Assembly (NCBI RefSeq): GCF_000769115.1
Contig: NZ_JQZV01000013.1
Coordinates: forward strand, 495,545-559,544
Length of the DNA: 64,000 nucleotides
Direction: 5' to 3'
Source: Porphyromonas canoris
GTDB taxonomy: Bacteria > Bacteroidota > Bacteroidia > Bacteroidales > Porphyromonadaceae
The position numbers and the translations under genes are program-made. Every line of letters begins with the position of its first letter. Position 1 is the stretch's first letter. The notes under the pieces are model-generated. The model ran no database searches. It was not told the DNA's origin and saw only the letters and a program-made list of their open reading frames with translations. Shown here piece after piece: positions 24,733 to 32,696 of the stretch.

Positions 24733-25220
24733 GAGCCAAGTTCTATTATTTCCATATCGGATATTATTCCGTTATCCATTGTAAAGCGAACCAATGTCCT
24801 AACTGTCTGTTGCCCATACGTGCCGGCAGCTCCGGGGTTCACCACCAGGCAATCTAAGGAGTGATCGTACATGATACGCAGGATATGAGAGTGTCCGCAA
24901 ACGAATAGCTTTATCCCTTTTCTGCGTATGGTGGTCGCAATGGTTGGGGCATACTTTCCGGGATAACCTCCAATATGAGTGATGAGAACCGGAATGCTCT
25001 CCATGGTGAACTCTTGTACGAGAGGAAATTCTCCTTTTAACTTTCCACCATCAATATTACCCAACACAGCGCGTAAAGGTGCTATCTCCGAGAGTTTATC
25101 AGAGATCTCTATATCTCCTATATCTCCTGCGTGCCATATTTCATCACAGCCGGAGAAGTGTTCTCTATACCTTTCGTCCCAAGTGGAATGGGTATCGGAT
25201 AGTAACCCTATGCGTTTCAT
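24729..25220 (-). CDS. yfcE: YfcE/MJ0936-family metallophosphoesterase
   Basis: A 163-residue cytoplasmic phosphodiesterase with a dinuclear metal site. Motifs: GLLSDTHS (residues 5-12), WHAGDIGD, VLGNIDG, VLITHIGG, FVCGHSHI and the final NPGAAGTYG. The natural substrate in this family is not certain. It overlaps recQ upstream (ATGA) and the AddB-like gene downstream (GTGA). Confidence 0.9.
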   Translation of the reverse strand: MKRIGLLSDTHSTWDERYREHFSGCDEIWHAGDIGDIEISDKLSEIAPLRAVLGNIDGGKLKGEFPLVQEFTMESIPVLITHIGGYPGKYAPTIATTIRRKGIKLFVCGHSHILRIMYDHSLDCLVVNPGAAGTYGQQTVRTLVRFTMDNGIISDMEIIELGS

Positions 25221-26824
25221 TTCCTTGTCTTACTTTGATTGGAACTCTTTTTAACCTTTGTGAAAGGCTGAACTTCTACGCGATGCAGCATGGTGGGTTC
25301 TTCTCCTCGCAAAGCAATACGACCGGATGGAGTTACCTGTAAACTGTATCCTTGGGAGTAGTCTATACGTAAGAGCCCAAGCTGTACCATTTGAAAAATA
25401 TAGTCTTTCCACTCTCTATAAGAAAGGTCTAACCCTATACCGTAAGTGGATAGAAGATGGTAACCTCTGTTTAGAATCTCGTATCTTCTCGATCCTCGAA
25501 GGATTTCCACGGTTGTGTCTATGCTGATTTTCTCTCCGGCACGAATGATTGTGCTGAGTGCTTTTTGAAGAATAATCGTAGCATCGAACAGATCTGTTTG
25601 GGGAGAGAGACATACATCGCAGTTGCCACAGTTGTGATGAGCTTCTTGCCCAAAGTAGCTTAGCAATATTCTCCTTCGACAGATAGAGCTTTCGCAGAAT
25701 CTTTTCATGTATTCCATCTTCTGCTGATTCAGCTCTGTGCGTCCCCCTTCTTCTAACAGCTTGTCGAGTATAAAAATATCCCCATAAGAGTAAAAGAGGA
25801 TCGTGGAAGCTGGTTTCCCATCTCTTCCTGCCCTGCCTATCTCTTGGTAATAACTCTCTATGTTGCGAGGCATATTGTAATGAATGACCCATCTGACATT
25901 GGACTTGTCTATGCCCATACCGAATGCGACAGTGGCGCAGATGACGTCTATCTGATCTCCGACAAACATCTGATGAACCAGATCACGAGATCGTGCCGGG
26001 AGTCCGGCATGGTAAGGCATCGCCCGAAAACCCATCTTGTTGAGTCTGCTCGCAAGTGCTTCCGTATCATCTCGCTTAGTGCAGTAGATGATTCCGGTTG
26101 ATCCCCTCTCGTGGGCTTCTATATGTTGTTGTATGGCACGTATCTTCTCATCTTTTTTGTATCCTCTCCGGACGGTAAGAGTAAGATTGGGGCGATCAAA
26201 ATCTCCAATCAGCTCTGTCGGATTACGGAGATCCAATCTCTCTATAATATCTTTCCTGGTTGTCTCATCCGCTGTTGCGGTAAGTGCTATGATGGGAGTA
26301 TTCGGCAGATATTGCCTTACGATGGAGAGCTTGCCGTATTCCGGACGGAAGTCATGCCCCCATTGGGATATGCAGTGTGCTTCATCTATGGCAATAAGAG
26401 ATATATATTTCTCTTGGAGAAGCTGTAGGCCGAGTGGGCTGAGAAGTGTTTCCGGAGCAAGGTAAAGGAGTTTGAGTTTTCCGAAATAGAGTTGCTCCAA
26501 GACGTTTCTCCGTTCGGACTCTTTCATGCTGCTGTTGAGAGTGGCAGCTGTGAGGTCTGAAGATTTATGAGAAATAGCTTTGACCTGGTCGCTCATCAGG
26601 GAGATCAGAGGAGATACCACTATTGTACACTTGGGAAGAATAAGGGCAGGTATTTGAAAGCAGAGACTCTTCCCTCCGCCTGTCGGCAGCAGTACAAAAG
26701 TATCTTGCCCGTTAAGAACAGCCTCTATCGCTTCTCTCTGGAGCGGTCTAAACTCAGAGAGTCCAAACTGTTCTCTAAGAACTGTTTCCGGAGTCTGTTC
26801 CTGCAAATGGGGCATCACACTCAT
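25217..26824 (-). CDS. recQ: RecQ-family ATP-dependent DNA helicase
   Basis: A 3'-5' superfamily 2 DNA helicase of 535 residues. Walker A is in VLLPTGGGKSLCFQIPAL, the DEAH box in IDEAHCISQWGHDFRPEY, motif VI in YYQEIGRAGRDGKPA. The RecQ C-terminal zinc-binding domain follows with cysteines in CESSICRRRILLSYFG and NCGNCDVC, then a winged-helix domain. The HRDC domain of the 600-residue E. coli enzyme is absent, as in many short RecQ proteins. It starts with ATG overlapping the dagK stop by 4 bases. Confidence 0.93.
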   Translation of the reverse strand: MSVMPHLQEQTPETVLREQFGLSEFRPLQREAIEAVLNGQDTFVLLPTGGGKSLCFQIPALILPKCTIVVSPLISLMSDQVKAISHKSSDLTAATLNSSMKESERRNVLEQLYFGKLKLLYLAPETLLSPLGLQLLQEKYISLIAIDEAHCISQWGHDFRPEYGKLSIVRQYLPNTPIIALTATADETTRKDIIERLDLRNPTELIGDFDRPNLTLTVRRGYKKDEKIRAIQQHIEAHERGSTGIIYCTKRDDTEALASRLNKMGFRAMPYHAGLPARSRDLVHQMFVGDQIDVICATVAFGMGIDKSNVRWVIHYNMPRNIESYYQEIGRAGRDGKPASTILFYSYGDIFILDKLLEEGGRTELNQQKMEYMKRFCESSICRRRILLSYFGQEAHHNCGNCDVCLSPQTDLFDATIILQKALSTIIRAGEKISIDTTVEILRGSRRYEILNRGYHLLSTYGIGLDLSYREWKDYIFQMVQLGLLRIDYSQGYSLQVTPSGRIALRGEEPTMLHRVEVQPFTKVKKSSNQSKTRK

Positions 26825-27876
26825 TTTTCTATCTCTTTCGGGTTATCTTCGTCTTCGTTCTCCTCTTTTTTCTTTCCTATCCCTTTCAGTGTGGAGACGA
26901 CCTCTTCAAGGATTCCATCTTTCCACTCCAAATAGTTATTGGTATGGGTAAAGAATATATCCAATATCGTCTGTTCTCTTTCATCATACGGCCCATGTAT
27001 GACATTCAGAGCTTGTGGCTTCATCTCTATAAGGAGATGATCGGTTTTGGGTTTAGGGTCTCCATCCACATGGAAATGAACCGGATCTTGGAGTTCTATC
27101 TCTATGCGTTTGCCGCGAAGCTGTTTGGTGTATGGATTTTTGTCCAAACCTTTGGAGAAAAGCTGGTATGCAATCTGTCCTGAGTGTACTAAAGAAAACT
27201 CCTCAATCATGGTTACATCAATAATTCCATCCGTTATGTCTGCCTGAGGAGCGATATACGCATTGTTGCCGTATTGGGAAGCATTGGCGCAGGTTAGTAG
27301 GAAAAGAGAGTTTGTACTCTTTTTCCCGTCTACATCTATCTCGCATCGAAGAGGTTCATGCTTGAAGAACGTATCTATTACCTCTTGTACATATCCTGCC
27401 GGACCTCGTTGAGTACGTTGACTGAACCGGGCAGAGACTTCGGCATCAAAGCCTACACCGCATGTACAGAAGAAGTATTCGTCATTCACCGTGCAGGCAT
27501 CCATGCGGAGGCATTTGTGTTCCAAAAGGGTGGCGATTGCTTCTTCCGGATTTTGAGAAATGCCCAACTCTCTCGCGAGACCGTTTCCGCTACCCATCGG
27601 AATGATACCTAAAATAGTGTTTGTTCCTACAAGCGACTTTGCCACTTCGTTTACAGTCCCGTCTCCACCAATAACCACCACGATGTCTGCTCTCTTTTCT
27701 ACGGCATCTTTAGATAGTTCGGCACCATGTCCTCTATGGTTTGTTTTATGAGATTCGTATCTGCCCTTCTTCTCTTTAATCGCTTTTTCAAGAGAAGCGA
27801 GTACACCATCCTTGTCCCTCTTTTTGCCGGAAGCCGGATTACAAATGATATAATAGAATCTCTTTTTGGATCTCAT
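26821..27876 (-). CDS. Diacylglycerol/lipid kinase of the YegS-DgkB family
   Basis: A 351-residue cytoplasmic lipid kinase. The catalytic domain has IICNPASGKKRD near the N-terminus, VVIGGDGTVNEVAKS (GGDGT at residues 70-74) and GIIPMGSGNGLARELG. The remainder is the beta-rich second domain. It is preceded 5 bases upstream by plsC, so the pair may work together on phosphatidate and diacylglycerol. The Lys/Glu-rich C-terminus (KKKEENEDEDN) looks disordered. Confidence 0.88.
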   Translation of the reverse strand: MRSKKRFYYIICNPASGKKRDKDGVLASLEKAIKEKKGRYESHKTNHRGHGAELSKDAVEKRADIVVVIGGDGTVNEVAKSLVGTNTILGIIPMGSGNGLARELGISQNPEEAIATLLEHKCLRMDACTVNDEYFFCTCGVGFDAEVSARFSQRTQRGPAGYVQEVIDTFFKHEPLRCEIDVDGKKSTNSLFLLTCANASQYGNNAYIAPQADITDGIIDVTMIEEFSLVHSGQIAYQLFSKGLDKNPYTKQLRGKRIEIELQDPVHFHVDGDPKPKTDHLLIEMKPQALNVIHGPYDEREQTILDIFFTHTNNYLEWKDGILEEVVSTLKGIGKKKEENEDEDNPKEIEK

Positions 27877-27881
27877 ACCTT

Positions 27882-28607
27882 TTACCCTATGAGTGTTCGT
27901 ACTTCATTCTCTCCCTTTTGGGTCAGCTCTATCAGTCCTCTCGGCGACTGCTCAAAAGCAGAGGATTCAAACGGGCGACCTATCTCCAAGACAAGTCGAC
28001 GAGGTTTTACAAACAGCGCATTCTTAGGAAGAGCCTCATAAGCACCCTTTATTGCCACCGGCAGAATCGTAGCCTGCGTGTCGAGAGCTATCTTGAAAGC
28101 ACCTCTTTTGAAGCGTTGCAGTACCCCATTATTGGTACGAGAGCCTTCCGGAAAGATGAATATCGAGTAGCCTTTCTCTATTGCCTCCTCTGCCTGTTTT
28201 ATCGTTAGTGCTGCGGTTCTTGCACTACTGTTATCCACAAAGATGAAGCCGCTTTTTTCGCAAGCCCATCCCACAAACGGCACTTTCCTTAGGGCTCCTT
28301 TCAGTACCCACTTGAAAGGGATTCCCATGTAACCATAGAGCATATAGATATCCAAAGAACTCTGATGGTTCGATATCACTATTGTTGCTCTGTTCTTTGG
28401 GATATTTTCTTTTCCATGCACCTCTATCGGACAGAGGAATAGAGCCAAAGCTATACGCGACCAGATACGCCCCGGATAGTAACTGAATATCCGCTCATTG
28501 ATGAATGCAGATCCTACTCCTGCAAAGATGGCACATAAGATCGTTGTAACAGCAAATAGAGGAAGGGCTATTATGATAAGATAAACAAGGTAAAAGAATC
28601 TCTTCAT
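27882..28607 (-). CDS. plsC: 1-acyl-sn-glycerol-3-phosphate acyltransferase (PlsC family)
   Basis: Makes phosphatidate by acylating lysophosphatidate at the inner membrane. A hydrophobic N-terminus (residues 5-32) anchors it. The acyltransferase motifs are SNHQSSLD (NHx4D, residues 80-86), the GFIFVDNSSARTA region, and IFIFPEGSRTNNG. Length of 241 residues is typical. It lies 13 bases after the dnaB stop. Confidence 0.92.
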   Translation of the reverse strand: MKRFFYLVYLIIIALPLFAVTTILCAIFAGVGSAFINERIFSYYPGRIWSRIALALFLCPIEVHGKENIPKNRATIVISNHQSSLDIYMLYGYMGIPFKWVLKGALRKVPFVGWACEKSGFIFVDNSSARTAALTIKQAEEAIEKGYSIFIFPEGSRTNNGVLQRFKRGAFKIALDTQATILPVAIKGAYEALPKNALFVKPRRLVLEIGRPFESSAFEQSPRGLIELTQKGENEVRTLIG

Positions 28608-28620
28608 TGCCGGACATCTT

Positions 28621-30126
28621 TTAATGTGGAGGAAGATCTTCTTCTTCCCTTCTGTTGTGATTGTTCATACCGCTTTGTACCGTTCTCATCGAACTGTTGC
28701 GGTGAATATCGAGGTCGTGCCCGTTACAGAATTTCAGAAGTTCGCCCCTGAAACGTAGCAGCACAATATCCGTAGGACCGTTACGGTGTTTTGCTATGAT
28801 GAACTCCGCCATGCCTCTGTAATCTATCTTTCCATCCTCACTTTCGAAGATCTTGTAGTACTCCGGACGATGGATGAAGCAGACCATATCCGCATCCTGC
28901 TCTATTGCTCCCGACTCCCGAAGGTCTGAAAGTTGAGGTCTTTTAGCCTCTCCCGTTCTGCTTTCTACCCCCCGGTTGAGCTGAGAAAGAGCAATAATGG
29001 GGATATTCAACTCCTTTGCAAGGTGCTTCAAAGAGCGAGAGATCATACTCACTTCCTGTTCCCGGTTTGCGTTGCTCTTCATTCCGCTTGCGGTCATGAG
29101 CTGAAGATAGTCTATGATGATCATCTTCACATCATGCTCCCGCACAAGTCTTCTTGCTTTGGAGCGGAGATCAAAGACAGAAAGACCTGCGGTGTCGTCC
29201 AGATAGAGAGGTGCCTGATAGAGGTCGCTGACGCGCTCCGTCAATATGCGCCACTCGTCAGCCGAAAGGTCTCCACGTTTAATCTTTTCGTTTTCTATCT
29301 CACAATGATTCACGATAAGACGGTTCAGCAGCTGCACTTTACTCATTTCGAGGGAGAATATGGCTACCGGAAGATTGAAGTCCATAGCCATAGACTTAGC
29401 CATGGAAAGCACAAAGGCTGTCTTACCCATAGCCGGACGGGCTGCGATGATCACAAGGTCGGAGTTTTGCCAACCTGATGTTAGGGCGTCTATATCGGTA
29501 AATCCGGAGTTGAGACCGCTTATACCGTCTTTCCTGATATACGCAGCCTCTATCTGTCTCATGGCATCCTGCAAGACGGAGCTTACGGGTACCACTTCGT
29601 TTTTATCGTTTTGCTGGGTGATCTCAAACAGTCGGCTCTCCGCCATCTGCATGGTATCCTTGACGTCTATACTGTCATCATAGGCATACTTGATCACCTC
29701 GTTGGAAAATCCGATCAGTTCTCGCTGGATTGCATGTTCGTGCATGATCCGGGCGTGAGTCTCCAAGTGCGCCGTACTCGTTACCTGTGTACTCAGAAGC
29801 GTTACATAGTGGTCTCCACCGGCAGCCTCCAGCTGTTTTTTCTCTCTCAGCTTTCGGATGACGGTGATAACATCGGCAGGCTTCTGCTCAAGTATGAGAT
29901 CCCTTATCGCTTCAAAGATGACCCGATGCTGCGGATCGTAGAAACTTTCGGGACGAAGCAGCTCTCCCACCTCTGTGTAAGCATCTTTCTCCAGAAGAAG
30001 AGCCCCTAATACGACCTGCTCCGCTTGTAGATTTTGTGGCGGTTTCATCGTTGCCGGCAAGAGGACATTAGGAGACTTTCTGCCTCTATGCCCGGATGCT
30101 TGTGTTTGTGTTGTGGAAGAGTCCAT
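28621..30126 (-). CDS. dnaB: Replicative DNA helicase DnaB
   Basis: The hexameric helicase that unwinds DNA at the fork. The N-terminal domain has PPQNLQAEQVVLGALLLE, and the RecA-like domain has IIAARPAMGKTAFVLS (Walker A), MIIIDYLQLM (Walker B) and IALSQLNRGVE. The 501-residue protein carries an extra 30-residue basic/Ser-rich leader before the core, and a short tail ending EEEDLPPH. I see no intein. It is followed by plsC and preceded by lepA. Confidence 0.96.
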   Translation of the reverse strand: MDSSTTQTQASGHRGRKSPNVLLPATMKPPQNLQAEQVVLGALLLEKDAYTEVGELLRPESFYDPQHRVIFEAIRDLILEQKPADVITVIRKLREKKQLEAAGGDHYVTLLSTQVTSTAHLETHARIMHEHAIQRELIGFSNEVIKYAYDDSIDVKDTMQMAESRLFEITQQNDKNEVVPVSSVLQDAMRQIEAAYIRKDGISGLNSGFTDIDALTSGWQNSDLVIIAARPAMGKTAFVLSMAKSMAMDFNLPVAIFSLEMSKVQLLNRLIVNHCEIENEKIKRGDLSADEWRILTERVSDLYQAPLYLDDTAGLSVFDLRSKARRLVREHDVKMIIIDYLQLMTASGMKSNANREQEVSMISRSLKHLAKELNIPIIALSQLNRGVESRTGEAKRPQLSDLRESGAIEQDADMVCFIHRPEYYKIFESEDGKIDYRGMAEFIIAKHRNGPTDIVLLRFRGELLKFCNGHDLDIHRNSSMRTVQSGMNNHNRREEEDLPPH

Positions 30127-30168
30127 ATCTTATCTGTTGATGGTTCTGTTGTTTGAAAGGATGGGAGG

Positions 30169-31959
30169 TTAGCTGTCCAGCTTCAAAACGGCAAGGAATG
30201 CCTTTTGTGGCACTTCCACCGAACCTATCTGCTTCATGCGCTTCTTACCTTCCTTCTGTTTTTCCAGTAGCTTTCTCTTACGCGAGATATCCCCTCCGTA
30301 ACACTTTGCCGTTACGTCTTTGCGGACGGCTTTGATGGTTTCGCGAGCAATGATCTTTGCTCCGATTGCTGCCTGAACAGCAATGTCGAATTGATGTCTT
30401 GGGATAAGCTCTTTCAGCTTCTCGCACATACGACGACCGAATGCCTCACTGTTGCTTGCGTGAGTCAGTGTAGAGAGGGCATCCACCGGCTCTCCGTTGA
30501 GTCGTATATCCAGTTTTACCAGCTTCGATTCCCGGTAATCGTGGATATGATAGTCGAAGGAAGCGTATCCTTTAGACACACTCTTGAGCTTGTCATAGAA
30601 GTCTATCACGATCTCACCCAGAGGCATGTCGAAGATGATCTCTATCCGATTGCCCCAGATATAGTCTTGCCGTACCAATATACCTCTTTTGCCAAGGCAG
30701 AGAGTCATTATAGGTCCGATGTAAGCCACATCCGTGATGACGGATGCTCTGATATAAGGCTCTTCGATATAGTCTATAAATGCCGGGTCGGGCAGCCCCG
30801 AAGGGTTGTGTACCTCCGTTACCTTTCCTTTCTTATCGTGTACAATGTACGACACGTTAGGCACTGTGGTGATGACGCTCATGTTATACTCCCTGTCGAG
30901 ACGCTCTTGTATGATCTCCATGTGAAGCAGTCCCAAAAATCCGCAACGGAATCCAAAGCCCAGCGCAGCCGAGCTTTCCGGTTGGAATGTGAGTGATGCG
31001 TCGTTGAGCTGAAGCTTCTCCAAAGAGGCGCGCAAATTCTCAAAATCCTCCGCCTCTATCGGGTAAACTCCGGCAAAGACCATTGGTTTCACTTCCTCGA
31101 AACCGGCAATAGCTTCCTGTGCGCCGCCTTTCACGTGAGTGATGGTATCTCCCACCTTGACCTCTTTGGAGCTTTTGATCCCGGAGATGATATAGCCTAC
31201 ATCGCCGGTGCGAATCTCCTGACGTGGCACCATATCCAGCTTCAAGATACCCACCTCATCGGCATCGTACTCCTTCCCGGTGGCGACAAACTTCACGAGG
31301 TCGCCTTTTCGGATGACACCATTGCAGACCTTAAAGTAGGCGATGATGCCTCTGAACGGATTGAACACACTGTCGAAGATGAGACACTGAAGCGGACCAT
31401 CCGGACTGCCCGTAGGTGCAGGCACACGCTCCACAATGGCATTGAGGAGATCTTCGATGCCTTCTCCGGTCTTTCCGCTTGCTCTCAGGATTTCGGAACG
31501 ATCGCAGCCGAGAAGAGCCACAATATCGTCCGACACCTCTTCCGGAAGCGCACTTGGCAAGTCTATCTTGTTCAAAACCGGGATGATGACCAGATCGTGC
31601 TCCAGTGCCATATACAGATTGGATATGGTTTGAGCCTGAATACCTTGAGCGGCATCCACGATAAGCAGAGCACCTTCACAGGCAGCAATGGAACGGGAGA
31701 CCTCGTATGAGAAGTCCACGTGTCCCGGAGTATCTATCAGGTTGAGGGTGTATTCCGTGCCGTTGTGAACGTAGTTCATCTGTATGGCATGGCTTTTAAT
31801 GGTTATCCCACGCTCTTTTTCCAAGTCCATGTTATCCAACACCTGCGAAGTGATACTACTCTTGTCGAGTGTATTGGTAAACTCCAACAGACGGTCTGCC
31901 AGTGTACTTTTCCCGTGGTCAATATGGGCTATGATGCAAAAGTTGCGGATATGCTTCAT
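30169..31959 (-). CDS. lepA: Elongation factor 4 (back-translocating GTPase LepA)
   Basis: A ribosome-bound GTPase of 596 residues. G1 is [16 protein letters not shown] at residues 10-25, the switch region has KERGITIK, G3 is [15 protein letters not shown], and G4 is [10 protein letters not shown]. The LepA-specific C-terminal domain has [20 protein letters not shown], the diagnostic stretch that sets it apart from EF-G. It begins about 170 bases from a family I repeat and appears to be the first gene of a minus-strand run extending to the DUF4268 gene. Confidence 0.97.
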   Translation of the reverse strand: MKHIRNFCIIAHIDHGKSTLADRLLEFTNTLDKSSITSQVLDNMDLEKERGITIKSHAIQMNYVHNGTEYTLNLIDTPGHVDFSYEVSRSIAACEGALLIVDAAQGIQAQTISNLYMALEHDLVIIPVLNKIDLPSALPEEVSDDIVALLGCDRSEILRASGKTGEGIEDLLNAIVERVPAPTGSPDGPLQCLIFDSVFNPFRGIIAYFKVCNGVIRKGDLVKFVATGKEYDADEVGILKLDMVPRQEIRTGDVGYIISGIKSSKEVKVGDTITHVKGGAQEAIAGFEEVKPMVFAGVYPIEAEDFENLRASLEKLQLNDASLTFQPESSAALGFGFRCGFLGLLHMEIIQERLDREYNMSVITTVPNVSYIVHDKKGKVTEVHNPSGLPDPAFIDYIEEPYIRASVITDVAYIGPIMTLCLGKRGILVRQDYIWGNRIEIIFDMPLGEIVIDFYDKLKSVSKGYASFDYHIHDYRESKLVKLDIRLNGEPVDALSTLTHASNSEAFGRRMCEKLKELIPRHQFDIAVQAAIGAKIIARETIKAVRKDVTAKCYGGDISRKRKLLEKQKEGKKRMKQIGSVEVPQKAFLAVLKLDS

Positions 31960-32130
31960 CCTCTGATCTATATATCTTTTATTTGTTCAATCTTTCTTCG
32001 CGACAAGAGAGCTGTATCTCGTAGCATACAAAGATACAAATTATATTGAGACCTCTGAACAGAGAAGCTCCCCTTTGACCCTGTTTGTCGTATCCGTTTT
32101 TCGGTTTTTGAGGCGATTTTCAGAGCGTCA

Positions 32131-32672
32131 TTTTTATATATTCCATCCCGAAAAATGCTCACTTTTTTCGGTCTCTCTATTTTGATCGGAAAGGTCGTTT
32201 CCGGAGCATGACCGAATTGTTAAATCCGGACTGTTTTATTAACACCATTTTCGATACAGGTTTACTCAAAACGCTAAAGCAGTATATTCTGTCGGCTTAA
32301 AGTATTCAACGAAATCAATAAACGTATTTACCGATTTCATTTAATACGTTTACCGAATTCAATTAACGTGTTTAGAATTTTTGGTTACTGCGTTGGTATA
32401 GAGTGCTTTATGGATTTTTGAGCCAAAAAGGTGCTTTTTGGTACTATTTCTCTATTAATAATTATTCACAATGGAACGGCTTAGATTTTATATTTATTAA
32501 CGCAAAATCGGGCGATAAAACCGACCAAGAGGAGAGTTGAACGCAAATTCGAGATATTTATATCCGTTTGATTGATAGTGTGTTATGGATTTTATTCAAA
32601 CAGAGACTGAAAAACCGACAGGATGAGAAGGTCTGTTTTGAGGGCGCACTCCAAATCTATTTTTATATAAAA
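32131..32672 (-). repeat. Dispersed intergenic element, family I, copy 3
   Basis: About 542 bp, same orientation as copy 2. It begins TTTTTATATATTCCATCCCG and ends TTTTTATATAAAA (32660-32672). The four-unit region reads on the minus strand TAAACACGTTAATTG, TAAACGTATTAAATG, TAAATACGTTTATTG, then a diverged last unit ending AAGCCGACAGAATAT. This copy is the most mutated of the three; a one-base insertion relative to copy 2 occurs before AAGCCG. It sits between the DUF5686 gene and lepA, in the same kind of position as copy 2. Confidence 0.82.
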
Positions 32673-32687
32673 GTGCACCCTCAAAAC
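32635..32687 (-). terminator. Terminator of the DUF5686 gene, overlapping the repeat boundary
   Basis: GTTTTGAGGGCGCACT (32635-32650) pairs with AGTGCACCCTCAAAAC (32672-32687) with one mismatch. The 21-base loop contains TTTTTATATAAA, the edge of the family I repeat. It could fold from either strand. Confidence 0.7.
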
Positions 32688-32696
32688 CGCCTTCGT

